A stretch of DNA of 32,617 nt from Gemmatimonadota bacterium (lineage in GTDB: Bacteria; Gemmatimonadota; Gemmatimonadetes; Longimicrobiales; Gaopeijiaceae): the NCBI GenBank assembly GCA_022823225.1, contig JAJDXM010000031.1, positions 1-32,617 of the forward strand, in the 5' to 3' direction. This document shows positions 24,698 through 31,987 of this stretch, piece after piece; the first letter of the stretch is position 1; the number at the start of each line of letters is the position of its first letter. The translations under genes were made by a program, and so were the position numbers. The notes under the pieces were generated by a model that saw only the letters and a list, made by a program, of their open reading frames with translations, was not told the origin of the DNA and did no database searches.

Positions 24698-26887
24698 CTA
24701 AGGCAGCATCCCCGGGCACGGCTCGCCGCTGACCCGGCGCAACGGGTGGAGCGAGACCCGGTTGGCGCTGTCCGTGTAGTAGGTGGTTCCGCCGTTCTCG
24801 TTTGGCTCGCTGTAGTTGTGAAACACGAGGACGCTGTCGCCGAGGACGCGCACGGGCAGTCGGGCCTTGTCGGTGTTCGGATCCTTGCGGACGATCGCGT
24901 AGCAGCCGGTCCCGGGGTTGATGATGGTGCCGGCGGTGTAGAAGTCCACCTCACTGAGGAGGACGAGATTGCCCCGGCCGTCCATGGACGGCGTCAGGGC
25001 CCGGTTCCAGACCCAACAGGGGGCGCGGCCCGCGGACTGGCCGGATGGCGTCCTGACCTCCCTTTTCTCGCACCCCTCCCACTCGGCGAAATCGGTGGGC
25101 ACCGCCACCCTCCCCGTCTCGCCACTCCGGTGGTACACGAAGACGGAGTCCGGACCGTCCAGATAGGACCGTACGACGAAGGCCGTAGACCCCGTGCAGG
25201 CGATACGGGCACCGAAGTGCGTCGTGTTGAACGTAGACGCCTCCTCAGGGGATCGAGCTGTGAAGCTGTCTTCCTCCGCGGCCTCCGCAGGGATGGGATC
25301 GTCTGTGCCGTCAGGCCCCCTTCGCATCACTCCGGACGGCATCGGAATGGCCGGCTCGCCGCCCAGGTCGCAGACTCCGGTGCCCTTCTGCCAACCTGGA
25401 CTCCACGCGCCTACGAAGGCGCCCAGCGCATCGTGTTCGAGAACCCTTCCCGGGCCTGATACGTAGATGCCTCCATCGGGTGCAATCGCCGTGCTCCACC
25501 TGCCGCCGGGGAACTCGCGCAGGCCATCGCCCCGCGGGGTCCGGATGGTTCGGATCCAATCGCCGGTCTCGAGGGAGAAGGCCATGACGCCTTCCCTTTC
25601 CTCGGCGTCGATGACGTAGAGGATCCCTTTGCTTCGGTCGACGGCAAGGTCGGTGGCCCACATCGAGCGTCGTTCGTCGTCGATTATGGTCCGGCCGGTC
25701 GTGTAGTCGATCTCGAGCACGGCGATCCGATTGCCGGTGCCGTCCTCCGACGCCGTGGCGGTCGGCAACTGCGGCTGGGCGAGGGCCCGCCGCGCGCCCG
25801 GAGTGAAGTACACAAGACCGAGGGACAACCCGAACACCAGCGCGGCCGCGCCGGCCACGCGCAGCCTGCCGACGGCGGCTGAAACGGAAGAGGTTGCCAT
25901 AACCGTCCTCAGCCTCTGCTCCAGCCGCCTTGAATCCCGGCAGCCGTCAGCCATGCTCGCCAGGGCCGGGGCCCGCGGGATCGGGACGGCCGACATGATC
26001 TCGACCACGCGGAGCAGTGACTTGGCGTACTGATCCCGCGTGAGCCTCGACGCGGCGACGGCGACGATATCGCAGCTCGACTCCTCGGCCGACCTCATCC
26101 TGCGCTTGGCCCACCAGACGACCGGATTCCACCAGTAGGCCGAGCACGCCAGCAATTCCACCACTCGCACCAGGTAGTCACGGCGCCGCACGTGGGCCAG
26201 CTCATGCGCCAGCACCGCGCGAAGCTCGGTCTCATCGAGCTCGGCGACGAAAATCGCTGGAATCAAAACGCGAACGCGCCCGCCCGCCCACCACACCATT
26301 GGGCGCAGCCGCGCATCCGTGGTGTAGACACGCGGCACTCGCGGCAGGCCCAGCGTGTCGCAGATCTCGGTCGCGAGCCGTTGCAACTGTGGGGCCGGCC
26401 GGGCGGCGCGGGTAAGCGTTCGATGAAAGCGGACCGTCCGCGCCACGGTCCACCCGAGGAACCCGGCGGAACCCAGCAGCCAAAGGATCGCAGCCAGGGG
26501 GTTTCCGTTCTGCGCGAGCCACGCGCCCAGGGAAAAGGCATCACCGTTCAATCCGGGGTCGGCTACCACCGGCGGGCCGACCTCGCGTCGCACCACAGCC
26601 TCTTGCGCCAAGTCCTCCGGCGGAGCGGGAAGCGGCTCGGCTGTGGACTGCGCCGTCAACTCGGACTGCGCCACGTGGGACTGCCCCACAACCTCCTCCT
26701 CCGCCCCCTCCGGCAGAATCCGAAGCGGGACGACTGCGGGCACCAGCATTGTGACGAGCACCATGAGCCACAGGGCATGGACGGTTGCCGGCCGCTTCAC
26801 GCGTTGCTGGACCGCCCAGGCCGCGCCGCCCAGCGCGAACGCGAGCGCCAGCTTCGTGGCGCCGATCTGCAGCAGGATGTCGGTCAT
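24698..26887 (-). CDS. BlaR1/MecR1-like M56 membrane protease with C-terminal beta-propeller sensor
   Basis: The N-terminal ~370 residues match the M56 antirepressor protease family. There are membrane helices near residues 10-25, 38-58, 125-150 and 345-365, the zinc site HELAH (His230, Glu231, His234, counted from an upstream ATG at 26893) in AVLAHELAHVRRRDYL, and the downstream Glu in SAEESSCD. In BlaR1 the part outside the membrane is a penicillin-binding domain. Here residues ~390-731 are instead a beta-propeller with EIDYTTGRTIIDDE, YVIDAEEREGVMAFSLETGDW and GGIYVSGPGRVLEHD. No SxxK serine site of a penicillin-binding domain is seen. The ATG at 26887 overlaps the blaI stop (ATGA), so the pair is coupled. 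Expected mode: ligand binding outside triggers the protease to relieve BlaI-type repression. The ligand is unknown. Confidence 0.82.
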   Translation of the reverse strand: MTDILLQIGATKLALAFALGGAAWAVQQRVKRPATVHALWLMVLVTMLVPAVVPLRILPEGAEEEVVGQSHVAQSELTAQSTAEPLPAPPEDLAQEAVVRREVGPPVVADPGLNGDAFSLGAWLAQNGNPLAAILWLLGSAGFLGWTVARTVRFHRTLTRAARPAPQLQRLATEICDTLGLPRVPRVYTTDARLRPMVWWAGGRVRVLIPAIFVAELDETELRAVLAHELAHVRRRDYLVRVVELLACSAYWWNPVVWWAKRRMRSAEESSCDIVAVAASRLTRDQYAKSLLRVVEIMSAVPIPRAPALASMADGCRDSRRLEQRLRTVMATSSVSAAVGRLRVAGAAALVFGLSLGLVYFTPGARRALAQPQLPTATASEDGTGNRIAVLEIDYTTGRTIIDDERRSMWATDLAVDRSKGILYVIDAEEREGVMAFSLETGDWIRTIRTPRGDGLREFPGGRWSTAIAPDGGIYVSGPGRVLEHDALGAFVGAWSPGWQKGTGVCDLGGEPAIPMPSGVMRRGPDGTDDPIPAEAAEEDSFTARSPEEASTFNTTHFGARIACTGSTAFVVRSYLDGPDSVFVYHRSGETGRVAVPTDFAEWEGCEKREVRTPSGQSAGRAPCWVWNRALTPSMDGRGNLVLLSEVDFYTAGTIINPGTGCYAIVRKDPNTDKARLPVRVLGDSVLVFHNYSEPNENGGTTYYTDSANRVSLHPLRRVSGEPCPGMLP
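24707..24826 (-). repeat. 120-bp identical repeat, copy 2
   Basis: Identical to 23561-23680; it encodes the C-terminal ~40 residues of the BlaR1-like protein. The flanking sequence of the two paralogues is clearly more diverged. Confidence 0.9.
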
Positions 26888-27255
26888 TCCCATTCCTCCA
26901 GAATCCTGCGCAGCCTCTCGATCTCCCTTTTCGGCAGCCTGTCCGCCTCGAGCAATTGCGTGATGATCGGGACGACCGATCCATCGGTGATCCGCTGGGC
27001 GAGAACCTCGAGCCGGTCGCTCGCGTATTCCTCCCGGCTCGGGACCGGAGAGAACCGGTAGACACCCACGTCACGGTCACGGACCACGAACCCCTTCTCC
27101 ATGAGGCGTTGCAGCAGACTCTGGACGGCACCGTGCTGCGAACGCGGCGAGTTCGGGTAGAGCTGCTCCTGGATCTGGCGTGCCGACAGGCGCGGCTTTC
27201 GCCAGAGCAGCTGCATGATGGCCAGTTCGGCGTTAGGCAGTTTCGGCATTCCCAT
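26884..27255 (-). CDS. BlaI/MecI/CopY-family transcriptional repressor
   Basis: At 123 residues it has the usual family length. The N-terminal winged helix is clear (LPNAELAIMQLLWRK, LSARQIQEQLYP, QHGAVQSLLQRLMEKGFV, VYRFSPVPSREEY), followed by the C-terminal dimerisation helices (LEVLAQRITDGSVVPIITQLLE, REIERLRRILEEWE). A GGAGGG ribosome site lies about 6 nt before the ATG at 27255. It is the first gene of a minus-strand unit with the BlaR1-like protease and propeller genes. It should bind the two palindromes in its own promoter as a dimer and be inactivated after signalling by the M56 protease. Confidence 0.9.
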   Translation of the reverse strand: MGMPKLPNAELAIMQLLWRKPRLSARQIQEQLYPNSPRSQHGAVQSLLQRLMEKGFVVRDRDVGVYRFSPVPSREEYASDRLEVLAQRITDGSVVPIITQLLEADRLPKREIERLRRILEEWE

Positions 27256-27285
27256 AAGCGTCCCTCCCCGGGGTGATCGTCATGA

Positions 27286-27302
27286 TACGGCAATCAGCCG
27301 TA
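27286..27302. promoter_or_regulatory. Operator 1 for BlaI-type repressor
   Basis: A perfect 6+6 palindrome, TACGGC-N5-GCCGTA, covers the predicted transcription start just downstream of the -10 box. Binding of the BlaI homologue here would block initiation. Confidence 0.65.
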
Positions 27303-27332
27303 ATGTTAATGCACCGTGCCGTATTCTGTCAA
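27303..27332 (-). promoter_or_regulatory. Sigma70-type promoter of the blaI unit
   Basis: On the minus strand a perfect -35 TTGACA (27327-27332) is followed, after 18 bp, by TAACAT (27303-27308; four of six consensus bases); TTAACA with a 17-bp spacer is an alternative. Transcription would start near 27296, about 40 nt before the blaI ATG. Confidence 0.65.
27307..27323. promoter_or_regulatory. Operator 2 for BlaI-type repressor
   Basis: TAATGC-N5-GCCGTA is a half-degenerate copy of operator 1 with the same 17-bp length. It lies within the -35/-10 spacer, and its centre is 21 bp (two helical turns) from that of operator 1, so two dimers would sit on one DNA face. Confidence 0.6.
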
Positions 27333-27472
27333 GTCCGACCGGTGGCGGCCTATCTTGCACTCCTGACGGCAAGGTCGCCCGAGGTTCGGGTACATCGCAG
27401 GGGGTGACCGCACGACCAACAGGATCCGGGTTGCCATGCAACCAGAATGAACTCGGCGAAGTAGGGCATGGC

Positions 27473-28630
27473 GTGAACCGTATTCCAATTCGGCCGACCG
27501 CTGCGGCGGCGTTCTTCCTCGTGACGACCGCCTGCTCAGAGGGAGAGGATTCCGGTGTTTCCCTGCCGGACGTCCCCACCTTCGAGGGCACAATCGACCT
27601 CGAGATCGGTCAAGTCGACGGCGACGACCCGTATCTGTTTTCCGCCATTCAGGATGTCGCGGCCGACGAGCAGGGACGTGTGATCGTCGCAGACCGGCAG
27701 TCGATGGAGATCCGCGTCTTCGAACCCGACGGGACTTTCGCGTTCCACTTCGGAGGTCCGGGCGAGGGTCCCGGCGAATTCGGGGACCTCTGCTGTCTGC
27801 AGTTTGCCCCGGATGGCGAATTCTGGGTGCGCGAGAGTGCCCGGTACAGCGCATTCGTGCTTGGGGCGGCGGGTGCGGAGTACCAGCGAATCATCAGAAC
27901 CCCCCACCTTGGTCAAAGCGGCCTGATGGATCCGTTCACCTTCGACCTGGAGGGCAATCTCGTCAGTGTCGGACCCGTGCGAGGCGACGATGACTCCGGC
28001 GCTGGCCTCATGGCACGGCTCCGCGTGCACGCCGACGGGGCCGTGGACACCGTCGTCATGGCGGACGCGGAGCGCCAGTCGGTCAGCCAGGCGACCGTTC
28101 CGTTCGAACTGGGGACCATTCGGGGCCTCGCCTACCTCCATCAGCCCTTCGGCCCGCTGTGGATTCACGCCCACGCGAACGGCGGCACATGGGCGGAGGC
28201 GATAACCTCGGACTATTCGATCAACCTCCATCGTCCCGACGGCACCGTGTCCGTGATCGAGGGTCCCTTGCTCGTGGGACCACCGCTGAGCGCGGATGAA
28301 AGGGATGGGGCGCAAGAATCGATCGACCGCGATCGGGATCGCACCGGCGTCGCCATTCACCCCTTCAGGATCCCCGACCGCAAGCCTCCGCTGGACGACA
28401 TGTTCTTCGATCGCGCAGGCCGGCTGTGGGTCGTCAAGACGCTTGCAACAGGCGAGACGGTGCGTAAAGCCGACGTGTGGGATGGAACGACGCTCGTAGC
28501 GCACTATCGGTGGCCGAGCCGCATCCGGGAGATTCCGACCCCGTGGGCGACCGGATCCGTGCTTTACGGGGTGACGGCCGACACGCTCGGTGTCCACCGT
28601 GCGGCGAGGGTCCGGTTCGAGAGGCGGTAG
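27473..28630 (+). CDS. Six-bladed beta-propeller lipoprotein, divergent from blaI
   Basis: The GTG at 27473 gives a 385-residue protein with a short lipoprotein signal (VNRIPIRPTAAAAFFLVTTAC, Cys21); the open frame continues upstream but through the blaI control region. Blades include LPDVPTFEGTIDLEIGQ, VAADEQGRVIVADRQSMEIRVFEPDG, GPGEGPGEFGDLCCLQFAPDGEFWVRE and DRAGRLWVVKT. Role unknown, probably ligand binding at the outer surface. It is divergent from blaI, 217 bp apart, and the two operators lie in this gap about 150 bp upstream of its start. Co-regulation is possible but not shown; no clear plus-strand promoter is visible. Confidence 0.75.
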   Translation: MNRIPIRPTAAAAFFLVTTACSEGEDSGVSLPDVPTFEGTIDLEIGQVDGDDPYLFSAIQDVAADEQGRVIVADRQSMEIRVFEPDGTFAFHFGGPGEGPGEFGDLCCLQFAPDGEFWVRESARYSAFVLGAAGAEYQRIIRTPHLGQSGLMDPFTFDLEGNLVSVGPVRGDDDSGAGLMARLRVHADGAVDTVVMADAERQSVSQATVPFELGTIRGLAYLHQPFGPLWIHAHANGGTWAEAITSDYSINLHRPDGTVSVIEGPLLVGPPLSADERDGAQESIDRDRDRTGVAIHPFRIPDRKPPLDDMFFDRAGRLWVVKTLATGETVRKADVWDGTTLVAHYRWPSRIREIPTPWATGSVLYGVTADTLGVHRAARVRFERR

Positions 28631-28686
28631 GACGGAAGCCGTTCGTCTCTCGCTTCTCTCTGGCTCCCGCGCCAACGCCACCTCCG

Positions 28687-28797
28687 CCGCCCGGGTCGAT
28701 CCTGGAATCCGGCTCGGACTACGTGCTGCTGCGGCATGAGTCGGACCTTGGGGTGCAGACGGTGCGGCTGCACGGGTCGGAGTTGCCGCAGGTGTAG
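28687..28797 (+). pseudogene. 3' fragment of a propeller gene (dispersed repeat, copy B)
   Basis: This 111-bp stretch matches the 3' end and stop codon of the propeller gene at 20980-22194 with three mismatches by eye (22084-22194). It encodes PPGSILESGSDYVLLRHESD... to ...ELPQV but has no start, signal or upstream blades. It sits in the 208-bp gap after the propeller gene ending at 28630. It is a relic of a lost or partially copied propeller gene. Confidence 0.8.
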
Positions 28798-28838
28798 GCC
28801 CCGACAGCTCGCCCGTCGAAGGGTCGGCGCGGCGCGGC

Positions 28839-30068
28839 TCATCGGTTGCCCGCCGGGATTCGCCGAACTTCCAGGTAGACGGTACGGTCCGCGAACAGCG
28901 CGACGTATCCGTCGGGCTGCACGGACACCACGGCTGGGAGTGCGTCGTCGCCCAGGTACGCGCCCGCGCCGGTGGCGGCGTCGATCAGGTAGTGTCGCTG
29001 CACGATTTCCTTCTGGTCCGGCAATACGCGGGAGTAATCCAGAAGCACATGATCGCCGTTGCCGACGGCAAAGGCTGCCATCAGGCGGTCATGGTCCAGC
29101 AAGGTGCCTTCGGAGTACGCTACCGTGCCGCCCGGTCCCTGGGACTCGGTCACTCGAAGCTGCAGGTAGTCTTCCAGTATGGCCGCCGTCCACTGGAGGG
29201 ATCCGTCGGTGGCGTAGCCTTGAACGAGGGGAAGTACTGCGAACCCGTAGACGATGCGGTCGGACCTGTCCAGGCACGCTACCGACCCGCCGGAAAGCGC
29301 CTGTCGGATGTACCATTTGTCGTATCGGTACCCGGACCCGAAACTCCGGATCGAGTCGCCCAACTCGTTGATGATCGTGGATCCATCGCTACTCGCGTAG
29401 GCGGCGGAAAACCATCTGCCGTCATCCATCCCGCATAGGGAGCGGGAGCGAGCGTCGACGATCTCACTGAGCTCCCACCTGGTCACGGATCGCTCGAAGA
29501 TCTTGATCGGGCCGAACTCGCCCAGCGGAACGGCGATCCTGCCATCGGGGAAGAGATGGAAGTCCCTGGCTCCGCGCAGCTCCATCGGTCCATCGCCGAT
29601 CCCGCCGAACTGCTCGACGAACCTGCCTTGAGAGTCGAAAATGCGTATCTCCTGGGCGTCCTCGTCCAACACCACGAGGTTGCCGTCAGGTGCGAAGTCC
29701 GCCTTCGGCACATACGCGAATTGCTCGGCCCCCCTTTCTTCCGATCCGACCCGGAAGACCGGCGTGGCCGAAAGAAGCGACCGCTTCGCGGCGATCCATG
29801 CGTCGGTCGCTTCCTCGGACAGTCCCCGCGGGACCGAATCTTCGGTTATCGCCGAGGCGTCGGCTGGCGGCTGGTTCTCATCGTTCGGATGCCGAATACG
29901 GGTATTCGGACCGGAGGCGCGGTCACGTTGCTCATCCTCGCAACCGGCGACGGCGACGGCGAGCAAGAGGATTGTCGCGACGTTGCGGCCACGGATCGAC
30001 CCGAACCAAAGGCGCGGAGCGATGAGTGGAACAGTCGAGTCTGCCAGGAGCCTCCGCTCGATCTTCAT
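28839..30068 (-). CDS. Six-bladed beta-propeller lipoprotein
   Basis: The ATG at 30068 is preceded by GGGAGAGG about 6 nt upstream. The 409-residue product has an N-terminal extension, then a lipoprotein signal (NVATILLLAVAVAGC, lipobox VAGC, Cys43). A polar linker precedes the propeller: FAPDGNLVVLDEDAQEIRIFDSQGRFVEQFG, GIGDGPMELRGARDFHLFPDGRIAVP and a C-terminal VSVQPDGYVALFADRTVYLEVRRI. The blade motif departs from GEGPGEF (GDGPMEL), making it a more diverged member. It converges on the 27473 gene's plus-strand transcript and is divergent from the propeller at 30366. Confidence 0.76.
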   Translation of the reverse strand: MKIERRLLADSTVPLIAPRLWFGSIRGRNVATILLLAVAVAGCEDEQRDRASGPNTRIRHPNDENQPPADASAITEDSVPRGLSEEATDAWIAAKRSLLSATPVFRVGSEERGAEQFAYVPKADFAPDGNLVVLDEDAQEIRIFDSQGRFVEQFGGIGDGPMELRGARDFHLFPDGRIAVPLGEFGPIKIFERSVTRWELSEIVDARSRSLCGMDDGRWFSAAYASSDGSTIINELGDSIRSFGSGYRYDKWYIRQALSGGSVACLDRSDRIVYGFAVLPLVQGYATDGSLQWTAAILEDYLQLRVTESQGPGGTVAYSEGTLLDHDRLMAAFAVGNGDHVLLDYSRVLPDQKEIVQRHYLIDAATGAGAYLGDDALPAVVSVQPDGYVALFADRTVYLEVRRIPAGNR

Positions 30069-30365
30069 GCACGCCTCTCCCTCGCATTCAAATGGTTGCC
30101 CGAGATATCGGGATTCTACGGAACCTCAGTGAGTCCGGTTTCGGACGGCCAGCCAAATCAAGCAAATGGCCCACGGCCGGGCCGAGAGCGCCGTGCCGGA
30201 AGACTGACCGAGGGGCGTGTCATCCCCGCAGCCGCCGGTCCATCCAAGAAAGCCGTGGCCGCACGGCACAGAGAACGGCTACACCCTTCCGGTGCCGCTT
30301 GCCGATGGTGGGCACGTAGTCGACGTTGACTTGACATCAGTGACCCCAAAGGAAATCAACGCCCG
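30069..30365. other. Divergent intergenic region of 297 bp
   Basis: This gap should hold promoters for both flanking propeller genes. On the plus strand TTGACTTGACA near 30328-30338 looks like a -35 box, but it lies only ~30 bp before the ATG at 30366 and no -10 box fits. AAAGGA about 12 nt before the ATG may be the ribosome site. No ORF, tRNA or repeat is seen. Confidence 0.3.
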
Positions 30366-31562
30366 ATGAAGACACTTGTCGCGCCAATGCTCATCAGCCT
30401 TGGAACCCTGGCCTGGCTGCCTGACGCAGTGACGGCTGGAGCGCAAGCTACCCAACAGCACGACAGCGCCGGAGTCCGGATCGTCGAAAACGCCCGGCCC
30501 GCGGACGGTTCGCGTCTGGACTGGCGAATCGGGTCCCAGCCGCAGGTATCGATCGGGGAAGTGTTCGGAGACGATCCGTACCTGCTTTCCGGCGCATCGG
30601 ATGCAACGCGGCTGTCGGACGGACGGATCGTCGTTGTGAATCGCTTCACTCGTGAACTCAGGGTCTTCGACGAGGCAGGGATCCATCTGGATACCTGGGG
30701 AGGAACCGGTGAAGGACCGGGCGAGTTCGAACCCGTTACCATCTTCCACATCGCTTCGCTCCCGGGTGACTCGGTGATCGTTTGGGGCATCTGGCACGAC
30801 CCGCTCATGAGCGTGTTCGGTCCGTCCGGAGACTTCGAGCGCGGGTTCCGCCCGCAGAGAAGCCAGCCTGGGGTAGCGGGGGGACTGAGCGCGGTGGCGG
30901 TTGCGCGCGACGGCTCGATCCTCGCCGGACCCAACCGGATCAGCGTCGTCGCCGACGCCGTGGCCGTCGAGCTTTGGGATGCCCAGGGCGAACTCCAGGC
31001 ATCGCTGGGCACCCACCCCGGCGTGGAACGATATCGCGTGGAAGACCGGGGCACCGAAAGCGTGATCTTCGGCCGGTCGCTGATCCTGGAACCCTGGGAC
31101 GACCTGATCGTGGTCAGCCCGACCACCCGCTACGAGATCAGGGCCTTCGCGCAGGATGGCTCGCTGGCCCGTTTCGTCCGCCGCGACCATACCCTGGGGA
31201 CGCCGACCACGGCGCATGTCGAGCGTTACATCGAAGAAGCGGTGTCGAGGATTCCGGTCGCGGCAAGCCAGGCGAGTGCACGCAGGCGCTTCCAGTCCGC
31301 GCCGGTTGCCGAGTACTTCCCCGCTTTCGCTTCCGTCATCATCGACGCGCTGGACCACCTGTGGGTCGAGGAGTTCGAGCCTCCGGGTGAAGAGTCGCCC
31401 GGTGTGCTCTGGACGGTGTTCGATCCTGACGGTCGGGTGCTGGGTTTCGTCGAGACCCCGGATGACCTGGAGATCTACGAGATCGGCGAAGACTACATCC
31501 TGGGCCGTGCCAGAGACGAACTCGATGTGGAGTTTGTGCAGTTGTGGTCGTTGGCGAGGTAG
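30366..31562 (+). CDS. Secreted six-bladed beta-propeller protein
   Basis: The 398-residue protein has a type I signal peptide (APMLISLGTLAWLPDAVTAGAQA, likely cut after AGA or AQA) rather than a lipobox, so it may be released into the periplasm. The mature protein opens with the signature HDSAGVRIVENARP and has blades RLSDGRIVVVNRFTRELRVFDEAG, GTGEGPGEFEPVTIFHIA, DSVIVWGIWHDPLMSVFGPSG and DALDHLWVEEFEPPG, ending FVQLWSLAR. Function unknown. It is the last propeller of the cluster, and I see no enzyme motif. Confidence 0.78.
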   Translation: MKTLVAPMLISLGTLAWLPDAVTAGAQATQQHDSAGVRIVENARPADGSRLDWRIGSQPQVSIGEVFGDDPYLLSGASDATRLSDGRIVVVNRFTRELRVFDEAGIHLDTWGGTGEGPGEFEPVTIFHIASLPGDSVIVWGIWHDPLMSVFGPSGDFERGFRPQRSQPGVAGGLSAVAVARDGSILAGPNRISVVADAVAVELWDAQGELQASLGTHPGVERYRVEDRGTESVIFGRSLILEPWDDLIVVSPTTRYEIRAFAQDGSLARFVRRDHTLGTPTTAHVERYIEEAVSRIPVAASQASARRRFQSAPVAEYFPAFASVIIDALDHLWVEEFEPPGEESPGVLWTVFDPDGRVLGFVETPDDLEIYEIGEDYILGRARDELDVEFVQLWSLAR

Positions 31563-31569
31563 GTGACTG

Positions 31570-31686
31570 TGACCTTGCGGGGAAGGTCCGGGCGAGTTCG
31601 CCCACGTAAAGAGTGACGGGGCCGCGGATCCGGGGCCACGCCGTGGACATCAGTACCAGCACCGCCAATCCCCGGACGACCTTCAC
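31570..31686 (-). pseudogene. Possible remnant of a DUF5615-like toxin
   Basis: Directly after the DUF433 gene a GTG (GTGA overlap with its stop) opens VVRGLAVLVLMSTAWPRIRGPVTLY. The hydrophobic strand followed by a 'xxWPRI' motif recalls, from memory, the C-terminus of PIN-like DUF5615 toxins that commonly follow DUF433 antitoxins. The acidic N-terminal active-site half is absent, so if this is the toxin it is a remnant. Weakly supported. Confidence 0.25.
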
Positions 31687-31910
31687 GAAGCGACCGGTGC
31701 CGCCAATGCGCGGAGCTCATGATCGAGCACAGTCTCGACCTGCCACTGATCGACACCCTGGAACCACTCAAGAAACTGGTCGATCGATGCGCCGGCCTTG
31801 AGATTCTCGAACAGGGCGGCAACGGGCACTCGGGTTCCCTTGAATACCCAAGCGCCGCTCACCTTCAGAGGATGGCGTTCGACCGCCGGGCAGCTTTCCC
31901 AGTTCGCCAT
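31683..31910 (-). CDS. DUF433 family protein, antitoxin-like
   Basis: From the ATG at 31910 (preceded by AGAGGGG about 7 nt upstream) the protein has 75 residues, typical for DUF433. The family pattern is clear: HPLKVSGAWVFKGTRVPVAALFENLKAG, then IDQFLEWFQGVDQWQVETVLDHE. These small winged-helix-like proteins usually act as antitoxins or DNA-binding partners of a PIN-like DUF5615 toxin encoded immediately downstream. Here only a short possible remnant of that partner is seen, so this may be an orphan antitoxin. Confidence 0.8.
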   Translation of the reverse strand: MANWESCPAVERHPLKVSGAWVFKGTRVPVAALFENLKAGASIDQFLEWFQGVDQWQVETVLDHELRALAAPVAS

Positions 31911-31987
31911 ATGGTCACCCCTCTGTGCACTCCTGGACACGACGCAGTGGTCTCACGCGTACCGGCCAGCGCGGAAGCGCTATTGCC

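Noticed and set aside
23984-25459. Long plus-strand ORF (491 codons)
   Set aside because: It is antisense to both propeller paralogues and looks duplicated only because they are. No ribosome site or domain.
24698-27255. Beta-lactam resistance regulator
   Set aside because: BlaI/BlaR1-like genes are present, but no beta-lactamase or penicillin-binding sensor domain is found; the sensor is a propeller.
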